Part shown: positions 1 through 11,991 of the stretch, in pieces
Layout of the letters: every line of letters starts with the position of its first letter
Position numbering within the stretch: position 1 is the stretch's first letter
The notes under the pieces: generated by a model
Told to the model about the DNA's origin: nothing
Seen by the model: only the letters and a program-made list of their open reading frames with translations
The model's database searches: none
Assembly (NCBI GenBank): GCA_030549335.1
Contig: CM060196.1
Coordinates: 69,348,639-69,412,638 of the forward strand
Origin: Pontederia crassipes
Lineage: Eukaryota; Streptophyta; Magnoliopsida; Commelinales; Pontederiaceae
Direction of reading: 5' to 3'
DNA length: 64,000 bases
Position numbers and translations under genes: made by a program

Positions 1-1496
1 TCCATCTAATTGCTAGCGCATGAAAATTATTTTCGAATGTGTCCTCTAATCTTAATAGATATTTAATACATAGATATTTCAAATAGTTATTTTATTTCAT
101 TGCTTAAAGCTAATAATCACGAATTAGATTGATGCAATTACACAAAAATAAATTTCATCGAATTATAATAATATATATAATAATGTGAAATATTTAAAAA
201 ATGCCATACGATCATTTGAGTCATTCAGCACAAATCGAATAATTGAAAGAAATTAATTGTCCATTAATTATTTGTGTAATTGAATGGTTGTCACCTAAGC
301 AAACACTATTAGCTATCCAATAACACAAAATATTCATTTAGTCAAATTAATAAAGAAATTATAAAAAATAATATTATTCAATTCCATTTTATTGCTTGTT
401 TTCAATAATGTTAGTTGGTAATTTAAGTTGTCCAGTTTTTATTCATAGTAACTTTTCTATCTTTTATTTTTCCAGTTGCCCAAAAAAGATAATTTTTTTT
501 ACGGACAGCCAAGAAATGTGGTTACAGTGATCAACGAATAAATCGACATTCTGATACGAATTCCACCCTTTTTTATCTAATTCTGGGATTCCTACTTTAG
601 TGGAAAGGTGATGGAATGATAGGATTAGGATTGAAGAGGAACATAGTGGGGAACATACAAAAGAACATGTTCCATCATATTATATTTCTTCTTTTTTTCC
701 GCTTTCTAGTGCGTGACCACAAGAATATTACGAATTTGTAGACGCAACTGCAAAAGGAGAACAGAGATCAGCATCGTCTCTTCACATCTCAATACTGTGT
801 TTAAATGGCAATTTCTGAAATATGAATAATGGAATTTAATTGTTTTAGGAGAAACTGAGGAAGAACGGCAATAGAAATAAATGGAATGATGACACGAACA
901 AAAGAACGAAGAAAAAAAAATACATGGAGCACGCGAGTAAATAGATGATGGCATTCAAAGTAATGATGACTGCAAAAATTTTCCAGCTAAATAGCAATCT
1001 AATTTTGACTGACTGCCATGGAGCTGAGTTATCAGGTTTATCAAATGAGCCTGTGTTCTAAGCCACCATTTAGCCTGGGATGAAAGATTTTGGAATGGAA
1101 GCTTAGAAATGTTAACTGTAATACTGTATAGCAGAAAATTGGGCGAAGAAGCAAGGATCACAGTGTGCAAGATTACAAAAGGATTCTTTTATCTGGGAAA
1201 GTTTATATGTAAATTAACTTGAAACAGATAGGAATTAGAGGCAAGAACGGGAAAGAAACTATAAATTACCTCTCATTCCCCCGCTTCAGTAGTGTGGAAC
1301 ACTCAAGTTGAAGCACACCAGATGGACAAACCAAATGTCTAAGTGTACTAGTTGTTCCTGTATGTTGTGAAAATAAATATACAGCGCTAGATTTACCAGA
1401 AAATACATCTTAAGACTATCAAGAGATCGGGCATTCAAGCAGAATTTGAATTTCATTTGTGCTGAATTTGTCGTTCAGCACTGTGGTACCTTCAAT
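1..1496. other. AT-rich downstream flank of the receptor-kinase gene
   Basis: No coding exon, RNA gene or clear repeat boundary was recognised. The short open frames on the minus strand at 706-954 and 955-1170 have low-complexity translations without family resemblance. The part next to 1497 probably holds the 3' UTR of the minus-strand receptor-kinase gene; its polyadenylation site could not be fixed. Confidence 0.5.
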
Positions 1497-4400
1497 CTAG
1501 CGACGTCCTTTTGAATTCTTGCCAACAAAAGCCTGCAAAGAATCAGGAGACATGGATCCCATCTGCAGAAGGCTTGAGTTTGAAAATGTGACTTCTAGTG
1601 CAGGCTCCATCCTGCTGCTGCTGCCCATATTTTCCTTTGAGATACACATTAACTCGTTCACAACATCAACCATACATGGTCCAGCATTTTCCTTACTTGA
1701 TAAGCATTGTACAGCAAGGGCTAACAACTTATCAATCTGTTCGCGCTGAAATGGCAACTGCTCATTGTATCCAAGGTATGGATCCACAATTTCATGAATT
1801 TTTCTATCATTGACTTTAGGCAAAACCAATTCCGGAGGATCTCTAGGTCGTGAACCCATAATTAATTCCAGTAGAATAAGACCAAAGTTATAGACAACAT
1901 CCGTATCACGGGAAATAACATATGAACATGAGCCATTCACCAAACCAGACTTCAGGAACTTGAAACCAGCAATTTTAGCAGAATGGTAAGCATCCAGAAG
2001 TATGTCACTGGTCTTAAGATCTTCAATGTAGCTGGGTGTTGAAATTTCATACTGTAGATAAGCAAGTGCACGAGCTACTTCTGAAGCAATATTGATCCTA
2101 AAGTACCAACTAAGACCAGTGCCCTTCTCTCTCCGCAAGTGTTCATGAAGTGTTCCATTAGCAAAATGCTCATGTACTACAAGGAGCGTATCATTGGACT
2201 CGAAGCAATACCCAATTATGCGGGCAATATTTCTGTGAGAACTGCGAGATAGAAGCTCCACCCTCTGCAATACCCCTCTAAGGTTTTGGCGATTCTGTGA
2301 TTTTACTCTCTGAACAGCCACAAGGGTTCCATCCCCAAGAACTCCAGTGTGCACAGTTCCATCTACAATGTCTGCCAGTTTCTGCTCTTCAAACCCTTTT
2401 GTGGCTTCATTCAGCTCCTCATATGTAAACTGGCGAGTGTTGCATGCCTTGCCAAGTATCCCTGGAAGACATGACGGATCTAGATTCCACATAATTTCCT
2501 TTAAAGGCTTTCTTAACAAAAGACAGAGTGCAACTATGGCAGCAACAGCAAATACAGAAACAAGTATGCCTGCTTGGAGAAAGATTTTAAATTAGAAATA
2601 TCTTAAACAACTTACAAAGAGTAGTTTATTTTCCCTCAATAGACAAATATTGGAAATGCAAAAACATTTTTGCGTGATTACATAATCAATCATAAGAATG
2701 CTGGTTGGATGACAGAATTCTAACCAGTAAGTATTGCAACCCTCTTCTTGCAAAACGCCCCCTTGCAGCAGCTCTCACCATCCTTTACTTGCATATTATT
2801 GTCACAATCTGCTGACAAAAAAATACATTTGTCTCATACACTATGGGGATGGTGAGAAGAGATATATTTTACATCCCAGAGACAAAAAGTTTAATATGGC
2901 ATCTAACTCTCTAATATTGTTTGGCAACTAATATTTACAAATCTAGGCAGTTGAAGAAACTCATATATTATAAAGTGCAACAACAACAACAACAAAGCCT
3001 TATCCCACTAGGTGGGGTCGGCTACATGGATCATACGACGCCTCGTTGATCCATGTTCATGAGATTCGACAGGGTTTTACGCTGGCTGTCGGGGCTTAAC
3101 ACAACCCTCCTCCTTTATCCGGGCTTGGGACCGGCTATAAAACATAGGCGGAGTTATATATTATAAAGTGCATCGTAAAAAAACTTTTCAGAGAAACTCG
3201 TACAGATAAAACAAAGAAGAAAACATTCTATAAAAGGAAAAGAATAAGTTCGTGCAAATCATAACTTAGAAAAGGCCAGGAAACAACATATGTACACCTA
3301 TACTGTCTGCAAAGAGAAAGTACAAAAACAAAAACAGTCTTCAAGAAAAATATGATTGTCAGTGCCTAGTTTCTCATTGCCACATTATTCAGGCTCTTCA
3401 TTAATTTAAACATTCAATAGCCTAAAGGCATGCAAAGTGAAAGAAGATGTGAGAATACTGCAAAGAGTTTAATAAAACCCGCTTTTACATTGATCATCTA
3501 ATTAAAGGATATAAAGGTGCATATCTAAGAGGAGATAGAAATAGAAGAAAATTCACTGTGTAGTTCAGCATTGGTAGTTGAAAGTTTGTTTCTTATCTAA
3601 CCTAGATGATCATGCCATAGTGGTGTAACACTGATTCCCTTTGATTGAACTGGTGAGTCTCCAAAAGATCTTTTTCATGTTATGCCTCTGCACACTTTTA
3701 ACTCCGCCTATGTTTTATAGCCGGTCCCAAGCCCGGATAAAGGATGAGGGTTGTGTTAGGCCCCGACAGCCAGCGTAAAACCCTGTCGAATATTATGAAC
3801 ATGGATCAACGAATGGCGTCGTATGATCCATGTAGCCAACCCCACCTAGTGGGATAAGGCTTTGTTGTTGTTGTTGTTGCCTCTGCACACTTTTCCCTAT
3901 AAAAGCTATGTCTTATCCTCGCGTCTTTGCTTGATGTTTATATGCCATCTGCTAAACATCTAAAGCTTCAATATGTACCTTAGACATAGTCAAAAGTCAT
4001 TGCCTTGGTTTCTATTTGCTTCTACAACTTCAATAGATTTCATGCTGTTGTTTACAACAAAAGCAAAATGGACTTTAAAGAAGAAAAGCTGATGGATTAA
4101 GTGCTACGCAAAAACAAAATCTACCTTGTCTGCAGTTGCATCTGACTTAATTTTCTAAAAATGAAATAAAAAGCAAATGAACATGCCTCTGAACTAACAA
4201 AAGGAATAGCTGATTCAAGCCATCCTTTATTGGAGTCATAGGCATGGAACTATTGCCTCCTCGACTCATTTGACCCTCCCTAATCCCTCCAACTAGCTTT
4301 GGCAAAACCTGAGATGGTTGCCTCCTCGATTAATTGCGGACCTTTGTTGCCTCCTCCCTCTATGTCATCCTTGATAACCCCACCTCTCCAAGTATTGTCT

Positions 4401-7390
4401 GCCTCTCTTAGGCTTGATGAAACCCGAGATCATCTTGCTCGATTCCACCTCTACTTGTCACCACATCCTTCTTCATCGCCTTACTAGCATAACCTTTGCC
4501 TCCATCATCTTTAGAAAAGATGAATCCCCATGCCAAATTCCTCATTGACCTTGTTGCCACCTACATGACCAGCACTCCAACCAAAAATCCACCCTATGCC
4601 ATTATGCTCAAGCTCGCATACCTCCTCCATTCAAATGCTTCATCATGGACTCAACATAGACTCTACATTAATTGACACTTGAATTTCCTTCCACATTTTA
4701 TTGTGTTTTTTGTTCATAAATCTCATTAAGTTTAGAGAACAATAAGTACAATTGACGAGTTGTACTTGAACTGCTGATCTACCCAAGTTCTTTGTTGTTA
4801 ATCTCCAGTGACAGCGAAGAGAGTTTTACATCAATTTTTCCATGTGGGATTGAACCAAGGCATATGTCTTACATCCTTCCCCCTATTTGGGGACTTTACA
4901 TCCTCGTTGAGTGGTCTTCCACCCTAGAACAAAAGTTCATGGAATGCAGCTCTAACATCCTAATCAAGAGGCCATATTGTCTTCTTTACACCTTGGCACA
5001 CACAGTTTTGTCAAAATATGTCATGCCTAGTCAAGGTCATGTTCTCTTGTATACTCATCATCCCTCAAGTACCGCATGTAGCATACTTTGGGTTAGTCCC
5101 ATATAGACAAGTTATAAGAGAGATGTTGGGTATATGGAAACATAGTTCTTGATTAAATGTGGCATGCTAGAAAACCATAAGCCAAAAGAGCAAAACAGAT
5201 TTTATCATGCCTAATATTTAGTCCCTAGGGGGAATGGGCTGCTATATACTAGTGTAGTGTGTACTACGCTAATTAGCGATGTTACAAGTAATGTAACCAG
5301 AGAACATTCTACATCATGATAGAACCTTGGTGGAGGCATGACAATCTTGTTCGTGTGGGGGCTTGGTGGCCCCTTCTTCTAATTTCTTTGTATTCATGCA
5401 TCCTTTCCTTTCACCTCATCTATCCTAAGGCATCATCTTTAATTTGATTGGTAGTCCTTTCCAATTTCAAAACAATTGCACTAAGAAAAAAATTAAGGAC
5501 CACTGACGAAGGAAACATCAGGGGACGCGAAGGATCATATAACTGTGATTGTGAGATGACGAAGTGGATGTGGAAACCTAGCAGATCACGAATGGTTTCA
5601 CAGTCGTGATCATGTTGTTAAAAAAATTGACGAACCAATTCACGGCCCATGAGTTTCATTATTGGTCATGACTAAACTGCTTTGAACATAGTTTTGATAC
5701 TTTCACAATCCTTGATCATATCTACAAATCATGAGTTCTAAATTTTGTTTGAAGTTGATTGTTGATCTATTCAAATTAGGATGAACTCTTATATTGGAGG
5801 GCATCTGAAAAACTATAAAGACGGAACCTAGAACGTATCTTTGGAGTTGATTGAAAAGATTTTGAACTAAAGGATCGAAAACAAAGGAAAGGCTCATGAA
5901 GGCTTTTTTACGTGAACCTTGGAATGGAAACTCAATAGAGAATGCATATCAAATCTCAAATAATCTAGACTTAGTTTGCTTCATCTCATGCTATTTTTGC
6001 TATATATGGAGGAGTTTGTTGTTGGGGAAAATTAAGTCGAAAACCATGTCTGTGACAAATATTTTTACTAATTTATTTTAATGCATCTTTTGAGATGATT
6101 GGACTAAGTTGAAAACCATAAGTATTAAAATTAAAATAATTCTGAGATAATCAGTTAAATCCTAAAAATTAAACTTTATTGCTTTAGTTAGTTAAACCTC
6201 AATCCTGGATTTCTCAAACAACAACATGAAACTTAGGGGGTGGCAATTAGATTAGTTCCCATGGGATCAACAATTCTATTTTTTACTGTGTCATTATTGC
6301 TATACAATTTTCACATCAAGAATTTGAATTAGCAATCGGCCATGGTAAACACTAAACATGAAATATCTATCCACATTCATTGTTATGTTCACGTAGATCT
6401 AGTATTTCCTTCTTGAGAAACGAGTACATTTGCTTCCACATATTCCTAAACCCTAAGTTTCATTGCAAATCTATACAAGCTAGTAAAGCATATATATAGT
6501 GAAATCATCACACACTTGGAGGGTTATATACCAACAACCTGTTCAAAATTAATTATGGATAATATTTGAGAGGTCGAACATTTCATATAATGGAAAGGTA
6601 ATAACTCACATTTGTAACAACCAACACCTTGCGCAAATCCATCTCCAATGAGGCCTCCGATGCAAGCGCACCTCACGCCACCTTTCACCGCGGTCGCATT
6701 CACCGCGACGGCCCCGTCGGCGCACCCTGTGCCGTTCCCATACCCGTTCGGGACCGCCCATTCGACCTCGATCCCCCTCTGATTTGCCGACCCGCCGCCT
6801 CCGTTCCCGGTCGCAGGCCCCGTCTCCACCCAGCTGGAGAAACCGCGGCACCCGAACTCGGAGAACACCGAAAATGGGTCCCCCGCCTTCCACACGCTCC
6901 CGTCGGACAACGGGTAGCAGCAACCGTAGTTGGTCTTATTTCCCTCGTCGCAGGCCCCGCCGACTCCCACACTGTCGCAACCGGCCTTGCAGACTGACGA
7001 GTCCTCGCAGTCGTAGAGGCGGAGCACGTTGTCGGAGGTGATCGCGAAGAACTTGCCGTCCAAGAAGTCGAACGACCGACTGACGGAAGAGTACCAGCGG
7101 TCGCACGCGGCAGAGTTTGGGTTGTCTGAGTAGTCGATGACGAGGGAGCCCGAGGAGAGGAAGCTTATGACGCGGAGGTCGGCGGCGCCGAGGGACAGGT
7201 GGAGGGTGAAGTTGAGGGAGCAGGAAAGGCGGAAGGCGGGAACGGAAGGACCGCAGGAGGCGTTGAGGTGGAACGGGAAAGGGATGACCACGCCGCCGCA
7301 GCGCTCGCCGCAGGGGTTGCCGACGGGCGCCTGTGCGCGCGCCTGCGCAGGCAAGCAAAGGAGCATCCAGAAGAGCAAGAGGAGAGCCAT
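1497..7390 (-). CDS. Receptor-like pseudokinase with GUB_WAK extracellular domain (At2g46850-like)
   Basis: Three exons on the minus strand: 7390-6610, 2811-2725 and 2569-1497, with GT-AG junctions in compatible phase, giving 646 residues. The first exon starts at the ATG that opens a hydrophobic signal peptide (about residues 1-20). Next comes a cysteine-rich GUB_WAK-type region with the GxIPFPFxLN-like signature, then a second Cys cluster with GGVRC and GDGF near residues 240-258. The small second exon (about 261-289) is a Cys/Lys-rich linker. A membrane segment lies at about 291-308, then [13 protein letters not shown] (337-349) opens the kinase fold. Catalytic residues are lost: the VAIK lysine is Gln (VAVQ, residue 376), HRD is IED (471-473) and DFG is GFK (491-493). 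The family is known as probably inactive LRK10L/WAK-related kinases, so a scaffolding or co-receptor role at the plasma membrane is inferred. The C-terminal tail contains the [17 protein letters not shown] motif typical of this family. The length is close to the usual 630-650 residues. Intron 1 is about 3.8 kb and holds two SINEs. Confidence 0.9.
2980..3155 (-). mobile_element. Au-like SINE with (TTG)n tail, minus orientation
   Basis: Read on the minus strand, the element starts at a CTCCGCCTATG-type head, runs through a GTCCCAAGCCCGG block and the conserved GACCCCACCTAGTGGGATAAGG end, and finishes in a (TTG)n tail. It is flanked by a 17-bp direct repeat, atatattataaagtgca, at 2963-2979 and 3156-3172. 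This is a target-site duplication, so the copy is complete at both ends. It sits in intron 1 of the receptor-kinase gene, in sense with the gene, 545 bp from an opposed copy. Confidence 0.9.
3700..3878 (+). mobile_element. Au-like SINE with (TTG)n tail, plus orientation
   Basis: This is the same SINE family as the copy at 2980-3155, in the opposite orientation. It starts at aactccgcctatg and ends in the (TTG)n tail after gtgggataaggc. A perfect 16-bp target-site duplication, gcctctgcacactttt, lies at 3684-3699 and 3879-3894. The two copies differ at scattered positions, so they were inserted independently and not by one duplication. The element is antisense to the host gene. Confidence 0.92.
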
Positions 7391-7980
7391 TGCAGCGACG
7401 ACGAGGGAGAGGCCATTTGGGGGCTTGACGAGATTTGTAGGAGGAGGAGAGGTGGCTGGAACCGTACGCAGCGGTGGTGGGGATGGGAGACGAGGGGGGG
7501 GGGGGGGGGGGGACGGAGGACGAGGTCTAGGCGCGCGCGAGCGAGGCGACGCGCGCGGTGGGGGGATGTCGGAAGGCGCGACGGGGCGTCGGGGCGCGCG
7601 AGGAGGAGTGCGCGAGCGGGCGCTCGACGATGCCGACAGGTGGAACTGCGGACTGCAAATTGTCTTCGGGGACCGAAGGGATTCGAATTTGATATCGCGG
7701 GTTGGAGAAGAGAAAAAAAAAAACGAAAAGTGGAGCCACCGAGGAAGAGTTACATGGTCTCTGATGGTCAAGGCGCATCGAGATTTGGTTAATTTTGAGC
7801 ATTTCCTTACTAAATAAAAGGACGCCATCACGAGGTTTATTAAGAAGAAAGAAAGGAGAAGATAATAATAATTATTAACAATAATAAATAATAAAAGGCA
7901 GGGGACATCGCGTGATATGTGCTGAGCGCCTTTGGCTTCTCGGTGGTTGTACAACTTTTAGCCACGGATTCGAGTTAGAA
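7391..7980 (-). promoter_or_regulatory. Presumed promoter/5' UTR of the receptor-pseudokinase with a G19 tract
   Basis: This is the GC-rich region directly upstream of the minus-strand start codon. It includes an unbroken run of 19 G (plus strand) at 7494-7512 and many CG-rich triplets. On the sense strand the tract is C-rich, about 105-123 bases ahead of the ATG. Long open frames on both strands here (7137-7817, 7199-7792) come from the GC bias and show no protein family. The transcription start is not visible, so the promoter assignment is by position only. Confidence 0.45.
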
Positions 7981-9280
7981 TTACTATGATGGGATTCAGA
8001 TGTACTGCTTGTTGACTGGCTGCATCGGAATGTCAGAGGAATATTTCATTTTTCAACTTTTATAAAATAAAATTTCTTTTTATGCATTTTCCCCCTCACT
8101 TTGGTAAGGGGGTGTAAGAAAACACAATTGAATAAAAATAATGAAAAACTATTTAGTTTCTTAAATTTTCATTTAATTGTAACGATTTCTTACGTCTAAG
8201 CATGATATATGAATTTACGCACGTTCTCAAATTATATCGTGATTTTTTATTTTCGTTTGCTTCTGTTAATTTTTTTAAAAAATTATTTATAAAAAAACTA
8301 AACAGTCATTTATAAAAATAATATAAAGTATTTTCCTAAAAAAATAGGGGCATTTAGTTTTTTTCTTATTTATTAAACATTAAAAAAATAAAATAGTTCA
8401 TGAAATGGAAGTTTAATCTTTTTATAAAGAAAAAATGAAAAAAGTTAAGAGAATCAGGGCTAAAATGAAATCATAATATAATTTAGTTACGTCATAAGAT
8501 AAAGTTTATATATTAGACTTTGACGCAAAAAAACTGCTATACTTTTATAGAGGTTTAAATAATTGATTCAAAAAAAATTAAATGCAAAGAGTGATATTTT
8601 CACAGAGCTAAACAGCTAAAATTAAGATTCCACCCGAAAAATCATAGAAATCCGTAAAGTTTATTTTCATTTATTAATTTTTATTTGTATAGTTAATTCA
8701 TAAATAATTAATTTTTTACATAATTAACTACTTGTCAATTATGAAATTCTAATTCAATAGTTCTAGTTTTATTTATTCCGTATTTAATTATAAAATAATA
8801 TTTTTTTTAAAAAAATATTATTCCTTGACCTAGAAAATCCGTCAAGATGATTTTTTTCTAAATAATTTTAGGATGGCTTATGTAATTTTAAAAAAATCAA
8901 AAGGGACAATGAGTGATTTTTTTAGATCAAAAATTAGATACGAAAACTAGCGATATTCGTGTGTCGAATTTGACCCAACCCCATACTCGACCTGACATGT
9001 CCGATTTTGATCGAGTTAGGTCAACCCTCTTTAAAAGATTAGATCCAATCGAGATGGATCGAGTCGAGTGATCGAGTATTTTTATTTTATTTTTCTATTA
9101 TTTAATATAAAAGTATTATATAATATTTATCTAAAATTAAAATAATATTTACCTATTATTTTACACATTTAATTTTTTTATTTTTAATATAAAATATAAG
9201 CTAAAAATTAAAAAAAAAATCGTTGATCGATCCAATCCATTTCCGCCTCTACCGAAAACCACTTTCAGTCCTAATTATTT
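7981..9280. other. AT-rich intergenic stretch
   Basis: No gene was recognised. At 8940-9240 there is a segment of gatcgagtt/tcgacc-type words (as in gtcgaatttgacccaacc) that resembles the GC-richer ends of small plant DNA transposons. Paired terminal repeats could not be established. Confidence 0.4.
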
Positions 9281-9284
9281 TAGA

Positions 9285-10720
9285 ACACAAACTTAACATA
9301 TATTGACATTATTAAAATTGATTTATAATAGGCTCCAATTTCGAGACAAAATCATTAGATAAAATTTCTTCTCTTTAAAATAATGTTAAATGTTAGACAA
9401 ATGATAAGTGTCATTGCAGGATGATGCCACTTGTCACTTTTCAGTTGCAAGTATATTGTGATTAGATTTAATCATATAAAAAATTATACTCCTAATAAAA
9501 TTTATTTTATCATTTAGATTTAATATTTTTTATTTTCAATCATACAAATATTATTACCTAATTCAATAAACTTTACTTTAAGATATATTTTATTTTCTGT
9601 AAGTAAAAGTAAAACAAAAAATAAGAATAAATTATAATACTATTTTAATACAATAGTATAAGTTTATATATTACGATTGAAATTATGTTTGGGATTAGAA
9701 ATTTATCTATTAGGATTTGTTACATTATTTGTATGATTAATTATATTTAGGACACGAAGGTAACATATATTAGTATTATACAAATTTATCTATATTACGT
9801 TTCAAATTTTGAGAGTTAAATAAACTTTATTTTCTACTTCTAATGAAATTAAAATTACCTTTTAAATTTAATATTTTTTAGTCGTACAAATGTTATTACC
9901 TAGTTTAACCTACTTTATAACAATATATTTTAAATTTTGTAAATAAATACAACAACGATAATAAAATATATCACTATTCTAATCTAGTACATTTATATAT
10001 TAGGATTAGGATTATAATTTTAATGTATGTTTAGGAGTTAGGACACCCAATTAACATATATTAGCAGTATCAAATTTTACTTTAGCAGCGTTCCAATTTT
10101 CTAGATAAAAGCAATAAAGAGATAGATAATTTGCTTCTACTCCACTCAAATTGACTTTACTCTTTTTATATTTAATTTCATTTAATTTTCAGTGTACATA
10201 TGATATGATTAGATTTAATCCTACCAAAAATCAAACTCCTAATAAATTAGGATTACTCTTTAGATTTTTTTATTTTCGCTCTTACAAATGTTATTACCTA
10301 ATTTAACAAACTTTATTATAAGATACAATTCCTCCAAATAAATTTGAAAATGATTATAAAGTATATTATTATTTTAATATGTTGATATACACACTACAAG
10401 AATATTACGATTTTGCGACGGATATATTCACAAAACTTTCGAAATCCGTCGTAAATATGCCTATGCGACGGATAGTAGTTTGTTGGTAATTTTGTCGTTA
10501 CAAAAAATTATTGATAATCCTCAATTTGGCAGATGTCTATGATGGATAAATCGCTTTCAGAATTTTCGACGGGTAGAAAATTGGAATTATGTTTAGCATA
10601 AAATTAAATTGTATTAGGACTATTTATATAAGTTATATCATATTAAGACTGATTGTGATTAGGATACAAAGTTAACATATAAAATCAACTGACTTATATA
10701 AAAAAATCCTTTTCTTTTAA
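9285..10720. repeat. Diverged direct-repeat array, AT-rich
   Basis: A block reading roughly gga(c/t)ac...ttaacatatattagnattat recurs at about 9287, 9747, 10038 and 10658. A second block, ttagatttaat...caaatnttattaccta(a/g)tt, recurs near 9510, 9870 and 10265. A third, gtgattagatttaatc...aaactcctaataaa, recurs near 9460 and 10200. Order is preserved but spacing varies, so these are old, diverged copies of one unit of several hundred bases with indels. No coding content is seen. Confidence 0.55.
10393..10580. mobile_element. CACTA (En/Spm) transposon end fragment
   Basis: The sequence cactacaagaatatt begins the segment and is followed by repeated gcgacggat / tccgtcg words in both orientations. 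This is the classic plant CACTA terminus with subterminal repeats. No matching second end was found nearby, so it is a fragment. It interrupts the AT-rich repeat array at 9285-10720. Confidence 0.65.
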
Positions 10721-10735
10721 TTAGTATTAAATTTT

Positions 10736-10860
10736 CCAGTGCCCGAGTTCTCGAGGGCTTCCAAGTACCGTAGAATCCTCTACTGTGGGTGCTCAGAAAG
10801 AAGGCATGCGCTTGATGTCTATTGCATGGTCCAAGACGTCCGCATCTGAGCCAAATTAGA
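10736..10860. other. GC-richer island of unknown origin
   Basis: A roughly 120-bp segment of near-balanced composition stands out in AT-rich DNA (cccgagttctcgagggcttc through tccaagacgtccgcatctg). It does not match 5S rRNA or a tRNA by inspection, and no frame gives a recognisable protein. It may be a fragment of an old transposon or a filler insertion. Confidence 0.3.
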
Positions 10861-11204
10861 TAAAAATTCCTTTTATTTTAAATAATATTATTTTCTTATT
10901 AGAGGACAGGTGTGATAGTCAAATTAGATTTACCTTTTCAAATTTGATTTTTTAATATGGAATTTTTTTTTCAAAACTCTTACTTCTACTCAAATTAAAA
11001 GTGCTTCTTTTGTTTTTAAATCTAATTTATCATTTAGTTATGTCTATTCATTTATATATTAGTTTAATTATATCAAGGGGATTGATATGGACTATTGATT
11101 TGCAGAAGTTATAAATTTATTATAAATTAATTTTAAAAGATCTTTATCAATAACTAATATTGATTTATGAATCAACTTCTACTTCTAATGTTATGTTTTG
11201 CATT

Positions 11205-11875
11205 ATTAGCGATTTGATATGCAGATAGTGGTTTAACTAGAGGATAACGGATAGCGGATAGCGGATGATGATTAGCGATTAGAGACTGTAACAAATAAGT
11301 GTTTAGTAAATCTAGTGGTAGAATTAACTGATGAATATAAAATGATATAATCAGGCCTATGACAATTATTTAATGTAAGCACTATACAAATTGTATTATA
11401 AAACAAATAAATTGAATTCTTATATCTTAATTAAATAAAATAAAAATTTTCAACTAATTTTTTTGTTAAAATATATATAAATTTATATTAACAATAATTT
11501 TTATATAGTGCACCCATGATATAAAAGTATTAGTTGTAAAAATATTTTTTATTCATTGTTAACATATAAATAATTTGCAATTAATTAAGCATGAATATAG
11601 AAAGAAATATAGTTAAATGATTATAAAATAAAAAATGAGAAAATAATAAGATATGTTAGAAAGAAATAATGTATTTGAATAGCGATAAAATTGGAAAAAT
11701 TTATAAAACGATAACCTCTAAATGCTAAAAGCTAGATGAAGTAACTTTTCAATATTTCCATATAAAACTCTAAACGCTATCTATTTTTATCATTTACCGA
11801 ACAAAAGAATTAAACCGCTAAACGCTACTTAAAACGTTAATTTTGATATTACCAAACAAAGACTAAGTCCGCACA
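11205..11875. mobile_element. Possible hAT-like MITE
   Basis: The left side has repeated gcggatagcgg / tagcgatt words. The right side has the complementary aaccgctaaacgctac and aaacgctatc, and ends in accaaacaaagactaag. The inverted similarity is clear at word level but gapped, and no clean 8-bp target duplication was found. Confidence 0.35.
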
Positions 11876-11955
11876 TAATATTGTTTGATTTATTTTAATT
11901 TAAAAATAATATGGGAGCTTATATGATTTTATATTCATATTAACTATTAGGATAT

Positions 11956-11987
<32 letters not shown>
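11956..11987. repeat. (TA)n microsatellite left of the Mutator element
   Basis: An uninterrupted TA dinucleotide tract lies directly outside the left end of the 11997-21853 element. A matching TA tract lies outside the right end. Confidence 0.9.

Positions 11988-11991
<4 letters not shown>

Larger units (their letters stand above)
2812..6609 (-). other. Intron 1 of the receptor-pseudokinase gene
   Basis: The donor follows TAC AAA T at 6610 (gtgag) and the acceptor ends at 2812 (tttgtcag). The intron holds two SINEs in opposite orientation at 2980-3155 and 3700-3878. The stretch 4200-5250 is C/T-rich, with fragments such as a 'gggactttacatcctcgttgag' type block that looks like old repeat (possibly LTR-derived) sequence, but no boundary or coding domain could be fixed. 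The remainder is ordinary AT-rich intron. Confidence 0.75.

Noticed and set aside
6629-7817. Open frames of 70-226 codons antisense to or overlapping the first receptor-kinase exon and its upstream region
   Set aside because: They arise from high GC with few stop codons, are rich in Arg/Gly/Pro and show no protein family. The minus-strand frame has a signal peptide and a GUB_WAK domain.
10736-10860. Possible 5S rRNA or tRNA gene
   Set aside because: The length is about right for 5S, but the sequence lacks the expected 5S internal control region and no cloverleaf can be drawn by eye.
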